From contig VXWI01000036.1 in assembly GCA_009835985.1 (NCBI GenBank), positions 1 through 64,000 of the forward strand: a DNA stretch of 64,000 nt. The letters run 5' to 3'. This DNA comes from Acidobacteriota bacterium. Lineage in GTDB: Bacteria > Acidobacteriota > Vicinamibacteria > Marinacidobacterales > Marinacidobacteraceae. The notes under the pieces are model-generated. The model ran no database searches, was not told where the DNA came from, and saw only the letters and a program-made list of their open reading frames with translations. Every line of letters begins with the position of its first letter. Position 1 is the stretch's first letter. Made by a program: the position numbers and the translations under genes. This document shows, piece after piece, positions 42,067 through 50,600 of the stretch.

Positions 42067-43563
42067 ATGACGAGTAGCGGCGGCGCTGGCTCCCACTCCG
42101 GGCTCGCCCGGAACCTGGGCCTCATGGGGCTCGCCGCCACCGGGATCTGCTCGATGCTCGGGGCGGCGATCAACGTGATGCCGTTCGCGCTGCTCCGGGG
42201 CATCCCGGAGATCGGGCCCTACGTCCTGCAGGCCTACCTCTTCGCGGCCCTTCCTGCCTTCCTGGCGGCGCTCGCCTACGGCAGCCTGGGATCGGCGATG
42301 CCCCGGGCCGGCGGCAGCTACGTCTACGCGAGCCGAGCGCTCAGCCCCTGGTGGGGGTTCATCGCCAGCTTCTCCCAGTGGTTCGGCCTGTCCATCGCCA
42401 TCGGGGTGGTGTCGTACCTGCTCGTTCCCTTCATCCGCGACATGGCCGGTGCGCTGGGCTACTCCGCGGTTGCCGCAGCCCTCGAGCGCGGCCCGGTGCG
42501 GGTCGGCATTTCGATCGCCTTCCTCTGGACCTTCGTGCTGGTGAACGTGCGGGGACTGAAGCTCTACGAGCGGACCCTGGTCCCGATGATGTTCCTCATG
42601 TTCGCGCTTGGCGGGGTGGTGATCGTCAGCGGCTTCGCGTTCGACCACGCGGACTTCGCCGCCGCGCTGATGGCGAGCGAGGGCCGTTCGGTCCCGGACG
42701 CGCCCGCCACGCCACTCCAGCTCGTCCCGTTCGTGACCGCGGCCGTCGTGCTCTTCGCCACCTTCATCGGGTTCGACTCGATCGCGCAGGCCGGTGGCGA
42801 GGCGAAAAACCCCGGCCGCAACATCCCGCTCGCCATCGGGATCGCGATCGCCTCGGTCGGCGGGTTCTATTTCCTGTTCACCGCCGCGATGTACCACGCC
42901 GTGCCGTGGCAGTTCGTCGCCGAAGAAGCGGCCGTCCGCGACGTGACCGCGCCGGGACTGCTCGGCTACCTGCTGCCGGCGGCCGGCACCGCGGCGATCC
43001 TCGCCGGGGCCGCGGTCGCGCTCATCAACGACCTGCCGGCCATGCTGCTCGCCGTGTCCCGCATGATGTTCGCCTGGGCCGAGGACGGCATCTTCCCGAA
43101 GGGGGTGGCCACCGTACACCGGAGCTTCCACACCCCCTGGGTGGCGATTCTGCTGAGCGGCACGATGGCGACGGTGGGGATTGTGGGAAGCCACCTCGCG
43201 GGCGACTTCTTCCTCGGGATCGACATCCTGGTGACCTCGATGCTCGTCAATTTCGGGCTCATCTGCCTCTCGCTGGTGACCCTCCCCCGCCGCAACCCGG
43301 ACCTCGCCGCCGACGTGAAGGTCCTGGGGAGGCCCGCGCAGGTGGTGGTCGGTGGCGGGGGCGCCGCGTTGCTCGGGCTGTTCCTGGTCCTTCACATCGT
43401 CAAGGACCTCTCCACCGAAACCGCCGCCTGGTACTTCCACTCGACCTGGGTGTGGCTGCTCGTGATGGGGATTGCCTCGCTGATCTACCTGCGGGAGATG
43501 TCGCGGCTCCGCCGGCGCGGCGTGGACACCGACCGTTTGTTCCGCGCGTTGCCGCCCGAGTGA
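42067..43563 (+). CDS. APC-superfamily amino acid/polyamine permease
   Basis: 498 residues with about 12 TM segments. The first helix has GLMGLAATGICSMLGAAINVMPFALL and the next AALAYGSLGSAMPRAGGSYVYASRAL, the usual glycine-rich TM1 break and PRAGGxYxY motif of APC transporters. TM6 carries FATFIGFDSIAQAGGEAKNPGRNIPLAIG. It moves amino acids or related amines through the inner membrane; the specificity is not visible. Its stop overlaps the GTG start of the aldo/keto reductase by 4 bases, so the two are coupled, which suggests import plus conversion of a metabolite. Confidence 0.9.
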   Translation: MTSSGGAGSHSGLARNLGLMGLAATGICSMLGAAINVMPFALLRGIPEIGPYVLQAYLFAALPAFLAALAYGSLGSAMPRAGGSYVYASRALSPWWGFIASFSQWFGLSIAIGVVSYLLVPFIRDMAGALGYSAVAAALERGPVRVGISIAFLWTFVLVNVRGLKLYERTLVPMMFLMFALGGVVIVSGFAFDHADFAAALMASEGRSVPDAPATPLQLVPFVTAAVVLFATFIGFDSIAQAGGEAKNPGRNIPLAIGIAIASVGGFYFLFTAAMYHAVPWQFVAEEAAVRDVTAPGLLGYLLPAAGTAAILAGAAVALINDLPAMLLAVSRMMFAWAEDGIFPKGVATVHRSFHTPWVAILLSGTMATVGIVGSHLAGDFFLGIDILVTSMLVNFGLICLSLVTLPRRNPDLAADVKVLGRPAQVVVGGGGAALLGLFLVLHIVKDLSTETAAWYFHSTWVWLLVMGIASLIYLREMSRLRRRGVDTDRLFRALPPE

Positions 43564-44972
43564 GCGCGGTAGAACGGACCCGGCTGGCCGCCGGACTGGA
43601 GGCGTCCCGGGTCCTGACCGGGCTGTGGCAGGTCGCCGACCAGGAGCGGGGCGGCGACGCGCTGGAAACGGAGAGGGCCGCTCGTGCGCTCGAACCCGCA
43701 GTCGATGCCGGCTTCACCACGGTGGACGTGGCGGACCACTACGGATCCGCCGAACTGATCGCCGGCGCGCTTCAGCGACGTCGTCCCGAGATCCGGGTGC
43801 TGACGAAATGGGTTCCGGAACCCGGGGTTTCGTCCCGAACCGACGTGGAAGCCGCCATCGAGCGGTCACTCGACCGGATCGGGACCGGCCGCCTCGACGC
43901 GCTCCAGTTCCACGCCTGGAGCTACCCCGATCCGGGTTGGCTCGACTGCCTGTTTCACCTGATGGAGATTCAGGCCGAGGGACGGATCGGCCAGCTCGGC
44001 GTCACCAACTTCGACGCGGTCCATCTCGATCTCGCGGTGCGGAGCGGAATCCCGATCGTCACGAACCAGGTCGCCTACTCGCTGGTGGACCGCCGGCCAG
44101 CGGGACCCATGGCCGAGGTGTGCCGCACGCACGGGGTCGGGCTGCTCGCCTACGGCACCCTTGCCGGGGGACTGCTGAGCGATCGCTGGCTCGGAGCGGC
44201 GGAGCCTCCGATCGACGACTCGCTGACCTGGTCGCAGATGAAGTACCGCCGCTTCATCGACCAGGCGGGCGGCTGGGACCGCTTCCAGGTGGTGCTGCGC
44301 GCCGCGCGCCGGGTCGCGGACCGCTACCGGGTGTCCATCGCCAATGTCGCCGTCCGCTACGTGCTGGAACAGCCCGCCGTGGCCGGGGTGATCGTGGGAG
44401 CCCGTCCCGGGGAACGAACCCATCTCGAGGACAACCTGCGGCTCTTCGATTTCTCGCTCAACGAGCGGTCCCGGGCGGAGCTTGCCGAGGCGCAGGCCGG
44501 TCTGGACCCGATTCCCGGCGACTGCGGCGACGAGTACCGGCGGCCGCCCTACCTGACCGCGTCCGGCGACCTCCACCACCACGTCTCCCACTTCCCGGCG
44601 CCGTATGCCGTGCGGGACACGGATCGGGGCCTCGAGCTGGCTCCGGAGGCGGGCTTCCCGGAAGCGGTTCGCGCCGGGCCTGACATCCGGATTTCCGGGG
44701 TCACTCCGACCCATCGTGGCCGCCTCATCGGCGGCGGCGACATCCGGTCCCAGACTCACTTCGTGGTCGACCGGATGGAAGGCGCCCTCCAGTCGCTGAA
44801 GGCCAGGCTCGCCGATGTGGTGCGGATTCGCGGACGCACGGCCGAAGCCGACTGGCCCGGCGTAGAGACGGTCCTGCGCGAACGTCTTCTCTCAACCGTG
44901 AACGTCGCCCGCGCTGCGGAGCAGCCGTCACACCCCCACCGCGTCGCAATCGACGTCGAGGCGCGGACTTAG
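43560..44972 (+). CDS. Aldo/keto reductase fused to a C-terminal RidA/YjgF-like domain
   Basis: 470 residues, GTG start overlapping the permease stop (GTGA). Residues about 1-325 form an aldo/keto reductase: VDVADHYGSAELIAGAL (Asp and Tyr of the catalytic tetrad), RVLTKWVPEP (Lys), QFHAWSYPD (His), GQLGVTNFD, and VAGVIVGARPGERTHLEDN for the NADP site. Residues about 345-470 match the RidA/YjgF/Rid2 fold: GPDIRISGVTPTHRGRLIGGGDIRSQTHFVVDRMEGAL...KARLADVVRIRGRT...PHRVAIDVEA. A plain aldo/keto reductase is about 320 residues, so this is a fusion. RidA enzymes remove reactive enamine/imine intermediates, which would suit an oxidoreductase acting on amines; that link is inference. Confidence 0.84.
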   Translation: MSAVERTRLAAGLEASRVLTGLWQVADQERGGDALETERAARALEPAVDAGFTTVDVADHYGSAELIAGALQRRRPEIRVLTKWVPEPGVSSRTDVEAAIERSLDRIGTGRLDALQFHAWSYPDPGWLDCLFHLMEIQAEGRIGQLGVTNFDAVHLDLAVRSGIPIVTNQVAYSLVDRRPAGPMAEVCRTHGVGLLAYGTLAGGLLSDRWLGAAEPPIDDSLTWSQMKYRRFIDQAGGWDRFQVVLRAARRVADRYRVSIANVAVRYVLEQPAVAGVIVGARPGERTHLEDNLRLFDFSLNERSRAELAEAQAGLDPIPGDCGDEYRRPPYLTASGDLHHHVSHFPAPYAVRDTDRGLELAPEAGFPEAVRAGPDIRISGVTPTHRGRLIGGGDIRSQTHFVVDRMEGALQSLKARLADVVRIRGRTAEADWPGVETVLRERLLSTVNVARAAEQPSHPHRVAIDVEART

Positions 44973-45033
44973 CGCGGCCGGGTCACGCCGCCGGTTCCGC
45001 CGCAAATTTCCGCCCGAGACGGTGGCGCGACGG

Positions 45034-45060
45034 CTTGGAGCGCCGGCCTCCGGCCGGCAT
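45034..45060 (-). repeat. Hairpin-type intergenic repeat, minus orientation
   Basis: CTTGGAGCGCCGGCCTCCGG followed by CCGGCAT. Read on the minus strand it gives ATGCCGGCC-GGA-GGCCGGCGCTCCAAG, the same unit as 462-486. It lies between convergent genes. Confidence 0.8.
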
Positions 45061-45079
45061 CGTTCGCCGCAGGCGAACG
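45061..45079. terminator. Possible bidirectional terminator hairpin
   Basis: CGTTCGCC-GCA-GGCGAACG is a perfect 8-bp stem with a 3-base loop, followed by GAAAAGG, placed between the convergent aldo/keto reductase and arsI/cadI genes. No long T-run is present, so termination would be weak in the rightward direction. Confidence 0.4.
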
Positions 45080-45117
45080 AAAAGGGTGCGCACCGGACCA
45101 CCCTCACGGCGCCGCTC

Positions 45118-45558
45118 TCAGGTACAGCAGACCCCTTCGGCCCCTTCCGTCTCCATGTCGGCCCCATCCGTCGCGATCACCACGTTCTGCAATTGCTCCG
45201 CATCCCCCGACTTCACGTACCACTCCCACCGGGCCCCGTCCGGATCCGTGACCCAGGTTTCGGTCTTTTGCGCGTAGCAGCATTCGGTGTCGTCAACGCC
45301 GGTCGTCTCGAGCCCCGACTCCCGGAGCCGCCCTTCGGCCGCCCGCACCTGCGGCGCCGCCTCGACCTCCACCCCGAGGTGGTTGATCGTGGCGCCCTCA
45401 GAGCCTTCGAAGAGCACCAGCTTGAGCGGCGGATCGGCGATGGCGAAGTTGGCGTAGCCGGGTTTCACCTTCGCCGGCGCGGTCGCGAACATCCGCGAGT
45501 AGAAGTCAATCGCCTTCTCGAGGTTCGTCACGTTCAGGGCAAGCTGCAGTCGGGACAC
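45118..45558 (-). CDS. ArsI/CadI-family glyoxalase-fold protein (C-As lyase type)
   Basis: 146 residues from GTG 45558, which has GGAGG 9 bases upstream. VSRLQLALNVTNLEKAIDFYSRMF, KPGYANFAIADPPLKLVLFE, INHLGVEVE and TECCYAQKTETWVTDPDGARWEWYV are the CadI/ArsI signature; the paired Cys in ECCYA bind the trivalent arsenical in ArsI and the His/Glu of NHLGVEVE and RWEWYV hold iron. The tail ends GVCCT. ArsI breaks the C-As bond of methylarsenite; CadI is a cadmium-induced relative. The gene begins inside the 3' end of arsR (53-base overlap), so it is controlled by ArsR. Confidence 0.88.
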   Translation of the reverse strand: MSRLQLALNVTNLEKAIDFYSRMFATAPAKVKPGYANFAIADPPLKLVLFEGSEGATINHLGVEVEAAPQVRAAEGRLRESGLETTGVDDTECCYAQKTETWVTDPDGARWEWYVKSGDAEQLQNVVIATDGADMETEGAEGVCCT

Positions 45559-45892
45559 AGTCGTTTTCCTCCGTCGTTTGGGCCGAAGGCGCACCCGTGC
45601 AGCATTCGGCGGTCAGAAAGTCCATGAGCTGGTTCATGACGGCAAAATCAGGACGCGAACGCACCTCGCGGCCCCGCTGCTCCTGTTCCACCAGCCCGGC
45701 CCGGGTCAGGCAAGCCAAGTGGTGGGCGAGCGTGGAAGCGGGCGTGCCGAGCATGCGGATGAGCGTCCCCACCGGGAGTCCGGGCTGACCCGCACGGACC
45801 AGTAGCCGGTAGAGCCTGAGACGTGTCGGATTCCCAAGCGCGCCCAGACTCGCTGCCGCGATGTCCTCGTTCAGAGGGATCGTGGTCGCCAT
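45506..45892 (-). CDS. ArsR/SmtB-family repressor
   Basis: 128 residues from ATG 45892 (a GTG 6 bases earlier is possible). The winged helix-turn-helix is clear: LGALGNPTRLRLYRLLVRAG, PVGTLIRMLGTPASTLAHHLACLTRAGLVEQEQRGREVRSR. Sensor Cys candidates sit after the last helix: AECCTGAP (about 96) and NDCVPTAAC (about 110-117), not in the classical ELCVCDL position of E. coli ArsR, but as in other C-terminal-Cys sensors. It would repress itself and the arsI/cadI gene and release DNA on binding As(III) or a similar thiophilic metal. Promoter and operator are visible just upstream. Confidence 0.9.
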   Translation of the reverse strand: MATTIPLNEDIAAASLGALGNPTRLRLYRLLVRAGQPGLPVGTLIRMLGTPASTLAHHLACLTRAGLVEQEQRGREVRSRPDFAVMNQLMDFLTAECCTGAPSAQTTEENDCVPTAACPERDEPREGD

Positions 45893-45900
45893 GACCACAT

Positions 45901-45931
45901 AACTATATCACTAGTGATTTAGTTCTATCAA
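45901..45931 (-). promoter_or_regulatory. arsR promoter with overlapping operator palindrome
   Basis: On the minus strand a -35 TTGATA (45931-45926) and a -10 TATAGT (45907-45902) are separated by 18 bases. The spacer and -10 hold a 24-base inverted repeat (45901-45924) with centre ATCACTAGTGAT and one mismatch pair, placed to block RNA polymerase. Transcription should begin around 45892-45896, at the arsR start codon, so the message would be nearly leaderless. The tract is AT-rich in a GC-rich region. Confidence 0.75.
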
Positions 45932-45972
45932 TGGATGGCAAAGCGAGCCTGGCTCCTTCGCAATAGAAGCCG

Positions 45973-46296
45973 CTAGCGCTTCGGTTCTTCGAGACGGCCG
46001 TCTTCGGACAACCCGCCCCCGTCAGCTTGTTCCACGCGGAGCCGCAGAACTCCCTCGATTCGCGAAACACGCTGCTCCAGGCTGATCAGCCTCTCCTCGA
46101 GACGATCCATCCGAGCCTCGAGACGATCCATCCGAGCCTCGAGGCGATCCATCCGAGCCTCGAGGCGGACCTCCAGGCGATCCATGCGCGTTTCCAGGCG
46201 GTCGATCCGCTCGAAACCGAACGCGGCGATGGTGAGGTTCATCACCGCCATGAAGACCCCGAGCGACACGAACGGAATCCACTCTTTCCTCTTCAC
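45973..46296 (-). CDS. Small single-TM protein with heptad coiled-coil repeats
   Basis: 107 residues from a GTG at 46296 that has GGAGG 4 bases upstream; an ATG at 46341 would add 15 residues but lacks a ribosome site. The N-terminus VKRKEWIPFVSLGVFMAVM is a basic anchor and one TM helix (about 6-27). It continues as a strict coiled coil, RIDRLETRMDRLEVRLEARM, with the heptad ARMDRLE repeated. The tail is charged. The heptads come from a 21-base tandem repeat at 46096-46158. No family recognised; it resembles small membrane-anchored coiled-coil proteins of unknown role. Confidence 0.7.
   Translation of the reverse strand: MKRKEWIPFVSLGVFMAVMNLTIAAFGFERIDRLETRMDRLEVRLEARMDRLEARMDRLEARMDRLEERLISLEQRVSRIEGVLRLRVEQADGGGLSEDGRLEEPKR
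46096..46158 (-). repeat. Three tandem 21-bp units inside a coding region
   Basis: Units at 46096-46116, 46117-46137 and 46138-46158 read CTCGAGACGATCCATCCGAG plus C; the first two are identical and the third has one change. Degenerate units continue to about 46205. Each unit encodes one heptad of the coiled-coil gene. Confidence 0.9.
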
Positions 46297-46439
46297 ACTG
46301 CCTCCAGCCGGTTCCCGGCCGTCGAGCCCTTTGGGGCTCATCGAGTTGTCAAGCGTCAAGGTGTTCCGTCCGCGTTGCGGACGCGTCAAGTTCCTCGTGA
46401 CCCAGCGCCGAGAGTCTACCGCCGCAACCCGGTGGCGGG

Positions 46440-47480
46440 CTACACGACCGCCGGCTCCAGCAGCCGGATCGTGCCGCGGTCCGCGTCCATCTCGGCGCGG
46501 CCCCCGATCGGCAAGGTGAACTGTTCGGGGATGTGCCCGATCATGCTCCCCCGGAAGGCCGGGATGCCGAGCGGGGCGATGTGGTCTTCGAGCACCTGCT
46601 CCAGGGTGAGCGAACCGAACCCCGATCCGGGGTCGCAGTCCGTGCAGCGCCCGAAGATGAAGCCGGCGATCCGGTCGAGGACCCCGGCGAGCTTCAGGGT
46701 GGTCATCATCCGGTCCACCCGGTAGACCGCCTCGTCCACGTCCTCGAGGAAGAGGATGGAACCGGAGAAGTCGGGCAGGTACTCGGACCCGATGATCGCG
46801 GTGAGCACGGTCAGGTTTCCGCCAAGGAGCGGCCCGGTCACCCGGCCGCCCATGATGGTGCGGATCCGATGCTCCCGCGGCACGATGTGGTCTCCGGGGT
46901 CGTCGGCCAGGTTCTCGAGCAGCCCAGCTTCGCCTTCCATCAAGGTGCGGCGGAAGTGCTCGGTCGAGAAGCGGTTCCCCGGACCGGGACCATGCATCAC
47001 GACGAGGCCCGTATTCGCGTGGACCCCGGTGAGAAGCGCGGTCGCGTCGCTGTAGCCGAGCAGGACCTTGGGGTTCGCCCGGATCACGTCGTAGTCGAGG
47101 AGCGGCAGAACGCGCGCCGACCCCCAGCCGCCCCGGGCGAAGATGCCCTTCACGTTGGGGTCGGCGAAGAATTCCATGATGTCCGCCGCCCGCTCCGCGT
47201 CGCTCCCGGCGAAATAGCCGCGGCGCCGGTAGTAGTTCGATCCAAGCCGAGGTTCGAGTCCCACCGCCCGGAAGGCGTCCGCGAAGACCTCCGTTGGGTC
47301 GGTCTCGAAGGCAGCGGTGGCGGGACTGACGATCCCGAACGCATCCCCCGGCTGGACTCGCGGAGGGCGAATCAGGGCCGGCTGTTGCGAACGGGGCCTC
47401 GTGGCCGCCAGGAACGGAATCGTGGCCGCACTCCCGAGCAGCGAGAGGGCCGCCCGCCGAGGGATGCGATGTTTCTGCAT
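46440..47480 (-). CDS. Exported LD-carboxypeptidase (peptidase S66)
   Basis: 346 residues. It starts MQKHRIPRRAALSLLGSAAT, a Tat-like signal with RR; upstream in-frame starts would precede the signal by 40 residues. S66 features: PRVQPGDAFGIVSPAT, FARGGWGSARVLPLLDYDVI, the nucleophile in LGYSDATALLTGV (Ser about 145), Glu in ILFLEDVDEAVYRVDRM (about 245) and His in GSMIGHIPEQFTLPIG (about 315). It trims the terminal D-Ala from murein tetrapeptides or cleaves related peptides; exported location suggests a periplasmic scavenging role. No partner genes adjoin. Confidence 0.9.
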   Translation of the reverse strand: MQKHRIPRRAALSLLGSAATIPFLAATRPRSQQPALIRPPRVQPGDAFGIVSPATAAFETDPTEVFADAFRAVGLEPRLGSNYYRRRGYFAGSDAERAADIMEFFADPNVKGIFARGGWGSARVLPLLDYDVIRANPKVLLGYSDATALLTGVHANTGLVVMHGPGPGNRFSTEHFRRTLMEGEAGLLENLADDPGDHIVPREHRIRTIMGGRVTGPLLGGNLTVLTAIIGSEYLPDFSGSILFLEDVDEAVYRVDRMMTTLKLAGVLDRIAGFIFGRCTDCDPGSGFGSLTLEQVLEDHIAPLGIPAFRGSMIGHIPEQFTLPIGGRAEMDADRGTIRLLEPAVV

Positions 47481-47594
47481 CGCTCGCGCAGGACTCCGTC
47501 TCCCTGAGTTCGCGAGTGCACGGGCCCACTCAATCATTCCGCCCTTCTTCCTTGCATGGCGCGGCGCCATCGCGCGGGTCTCGGGCTCCCGCGC

Positions 47595-47678
47595 GGCCCC
47601 CACCGGGAGAACTGGCCGCCGGCTGAAGCCGGCGTTCCAAGCCCCCGCGCCATGCCGTCCGGAGGCTGGCGCTCCGAG
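47595..47678 (+). repeat. Composite intergenic repeat followed by a second hairpin unit
   Basis: Core GGCCCCCACCGGGAGAACTGG (47595-47615), hairpin GCCGGC-TGAA-GCCGGC, GTTCCAAG to 47641, then a hairpin-type unit CATGCCGTCCGGAGGCTGGC with GCTCCGAG (47651-47678). It lies between the LD-carboxypeptidase start and the BNR gene stop. Confidence 0.9.
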
Positions 47679-47683
47679 CGCCG

Positions 47684-50600
47684 TCAGTTCTCCTCCGTGG
47701 CGACGAGCACCGCCGGGACCCCGAGGCTCGCAACCCGCTCGTTGAACGGATTCAGGTGCTCGGACATGGCGGCCTCGAGGTCCGCGTGGATGGCGTCGAG
47801 CTCGGGCTTCAGGTCGTCGAAGCGCTCGTAGGCGCCTGCGGTCGGCTCATAGTCCCCCTGCACGATGTAGCCGTAGAGCGTCACCAACTGGTTGTCGATC
47901 TGCGGCGGGAAGTTGATCGGGTCCTGCGACGACTTGCTGTTCGTCTGCGTAATCGTTTCCTCGATCTCCGTCAGGCGATCCGTGAGCGCCTCGCTGAGGG
48001 TCCCGAGCTCCTCGTCCGCCTTGCCGGCCTTCCGGAGCCTCCCGACGATGTCGCCCGCCTGGGACTTGACGTCGCGGAGCCGGTTGAGCGCGTCGAAGAG
48101 CTTCGTGATCTCGCCGGCAACGGTCTCGCCGAGCTCACGCTGCTTCGCGAGGTCGTCGGCGGTGGAAGAGAGGTTCGGATTCATCGCCACCTCGAGCGGC
48201 TGCGTGTGGGTCTCCTCCCCGACCGTGAGGCGAACCTCGTAGGTTCCCGGGACCACCGAGAGTCCCGGCGTGCCGCCCCAGTGGACCACCCCGGCCGGGC
48301 GCTGGATGCCCTCGCTGCGCAGGTTCCAGCGGAACGAGTTGAGCCCCGCCGCGGCGGGGAGCCGGGCGCGCGGACCTCCGCCGAAGAAAGCCGCAAACGG
48401 CGAGACCGGGCCGGTCGGAGCCGCCGCCCCGGGCTGCCCGGTGACCTTCCGCACCGAGTTGCCGTCCGAGTCCAGGATCTCCAGGGTGATCGCGGAGTCC
48501 GGCTGCTCTTTCAGGTGATACCGGATCTCCGCCGCACTGCCGAAGCCGCCCCGGTACGCGGTCCGGGGGGCATAGAGGACAGAGGCCGCCGCCATCGTCT
48601 CGTCGGTGACCTGGTGGAGCGGGCTCAGGTCGTCGAGCACCCAGAAGGACCGGCCCTGGGTCGCGATCACGAGGTCTTTCCGGTGCACCTGCAGATCGGT
48701 GATCGGGCTTACCGGGAGGTTGTTCTGGAAGCGCTGCCAGTGGGCGCCGTCGTCGAACGAGACGTAGAGCCCGAACTCGGTTCCCGCGTAGAGCAGTCCC
48801 TTGCGGTCGTGATCCTCGCGGATGGCGCGAGTGAAGTGCGTCGGCGGAATGCCGTTCGTCCCGTCGGTCAGCAGGTCCCAGCTCTCCCCGGAGTCGTTGG
48901 TCCGGAAGATGTAGGGCCGGAAGTCATTCTCCCGGTAGCGGTACACCGCGATGAACACCCGCGCGGGATCGTGGGAGGACATCTCGATGACGTTGACCGT
49001 GCCCCCTGCCGGCATGTCGTCGGGAGTGATCTCGGTCCACGTGTCGCCGCGGTCGCGGGAGATGTGCACGCGGCCGTCGTCACTGCCCGCCCACAGCTCG
49101 GCGGGCGTGTGCGGCGACTCCTCGAACGAGAAGAGGGTGTTGTAGACCTCGACACCGGTGTTGTCGCGGGTGATCGGTCCCCCGGCGTAGTCCTGGTGCT
49201 CGGGGTTGTTGGTGGTCAGGTCGGGGCTGATCACCTGCCAGCTCTGGCCCTGGTCTCGGGACATGTGGACCACTTGCGAGGCGTGGTAGAGGATGTCCGG
49301 GTCGTGCGGAGAGAGCCGGATCGGGGCGTTCCACTGGAAGCGGTAGTTGAGATCCCGGGCCGCCTGGCCGAGCTGGAGCTGCGGGTAGTGGAGGATCTGC
49401 CGGAATTCACCGGTCCTCCGGTTCACGCGCGTGATGGAACCGCCGTAGCAGCCCGCGTAAATGATGTCGGGGTCGCGGGGATCCACTGCGATGTGGCCGC
49501 TCTCGCAGCCACCGACCTGGTACCAATCGCGAACCACGGTGAAGCCGCTCCGTGACGGCACCGAGATGGTGCTGTTGTCCTGCTGCGACCCGTAGATCCG
49601 GTAGGGCCACTGGTCGTCGACGTACACCCGGTACATCTCGGAGGTTTCCTGCCCCATCTGGTCGGTCCAGCTCTTCCCGCCGTCGAACGACACGTTGGCG
49701 CCGCCGTCGTTGGCGTTGATCATGTTGAGCGGGTTGTCCGGGTTGATCCAGAGGTCGTGGTTGTCGCCATGCGGCACCCGGATGCGCTCGGGGAACGTCC
49801 GTCCCCCGTCAATCGACTTGTGGAAGGCCACGTTCAGCACGTAGACGGTGTTCTCATCGTGGGTGTCGGCGTAGAGGTGGATGTAGTACCAAGGGCGCTG
49901 CCGGAGGGCCGCGTCACCGTTGATCCGGGTGAACGATTCGCCGCCGTCATCCGAGCGGTACAACCCGCCGCGCTCCCCTTCGGCTTCGAGGAGAACCCAG
50001 ACGCGGTCCGAGTTCGCCGCGGAAATGGCGACCGCGGTCTTCCCGATCATCCCGGAGGGAAGCCCGTTCTCCACCCGCTCCCAGGTGTCCCCGCCGTCGC
50101 GGCTGCGGAAGATCCCGCCGTCCTCGCTGCCCGAGATCATGGTCCACGGCTTCCGCTCGGCGCGCCACGCTCCTGCGTAGAGGATGCGCGGGTTGTTGGG
50201 ATCCATCTGGATCTCCACGAAACCGGTGCGGTCGGAGATGTGGAGCACCCGCTCCCAGGTCTGGCCGCCGTCCTTCGTCCGGAAGATGCCGCGCTCGTCG
50301 TTGGGGCCGAAGATGTACCCGAGCGCCGCCGCGTACACGAGGTCGGGATCCTCCGGGTGGATCGCGAGGGCGCCGATCTGGCCCGCGTGCCGGAGCCCCA
50401 CGTGCTCCCACGTCTTGCCCGCGTCGTCGGAGCGGTACATGCCGTCACCGACCGAGATGTTTCCCCGGGTCGAGGCGGAACCGGTGCCCACATAGATGAC
50501 GTTGGTGTCCGAGGGGGCCACCCGGACGGAGCCCACCGAGCCGACGCCGAAGAAGCCGTCGCTGACGTTCGTCCAGCTGTGCCCGGCGTCGGTCGTCTTG

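Noticed and set aside
46096-46158. Short tandem repeat that might be read as a CRISPR array
   Set aside because: Units are contiguous with no spacers and encode heptads in frame; no cas genes are present.
46342-47529. A 518-codon frame that includes the coiled-coil gene
   Set aside because: Its upstream part is the out-of-frame shadow of the LD-carboxypeptidase gene; only the 3' 107-122 codons have protein-like composition.
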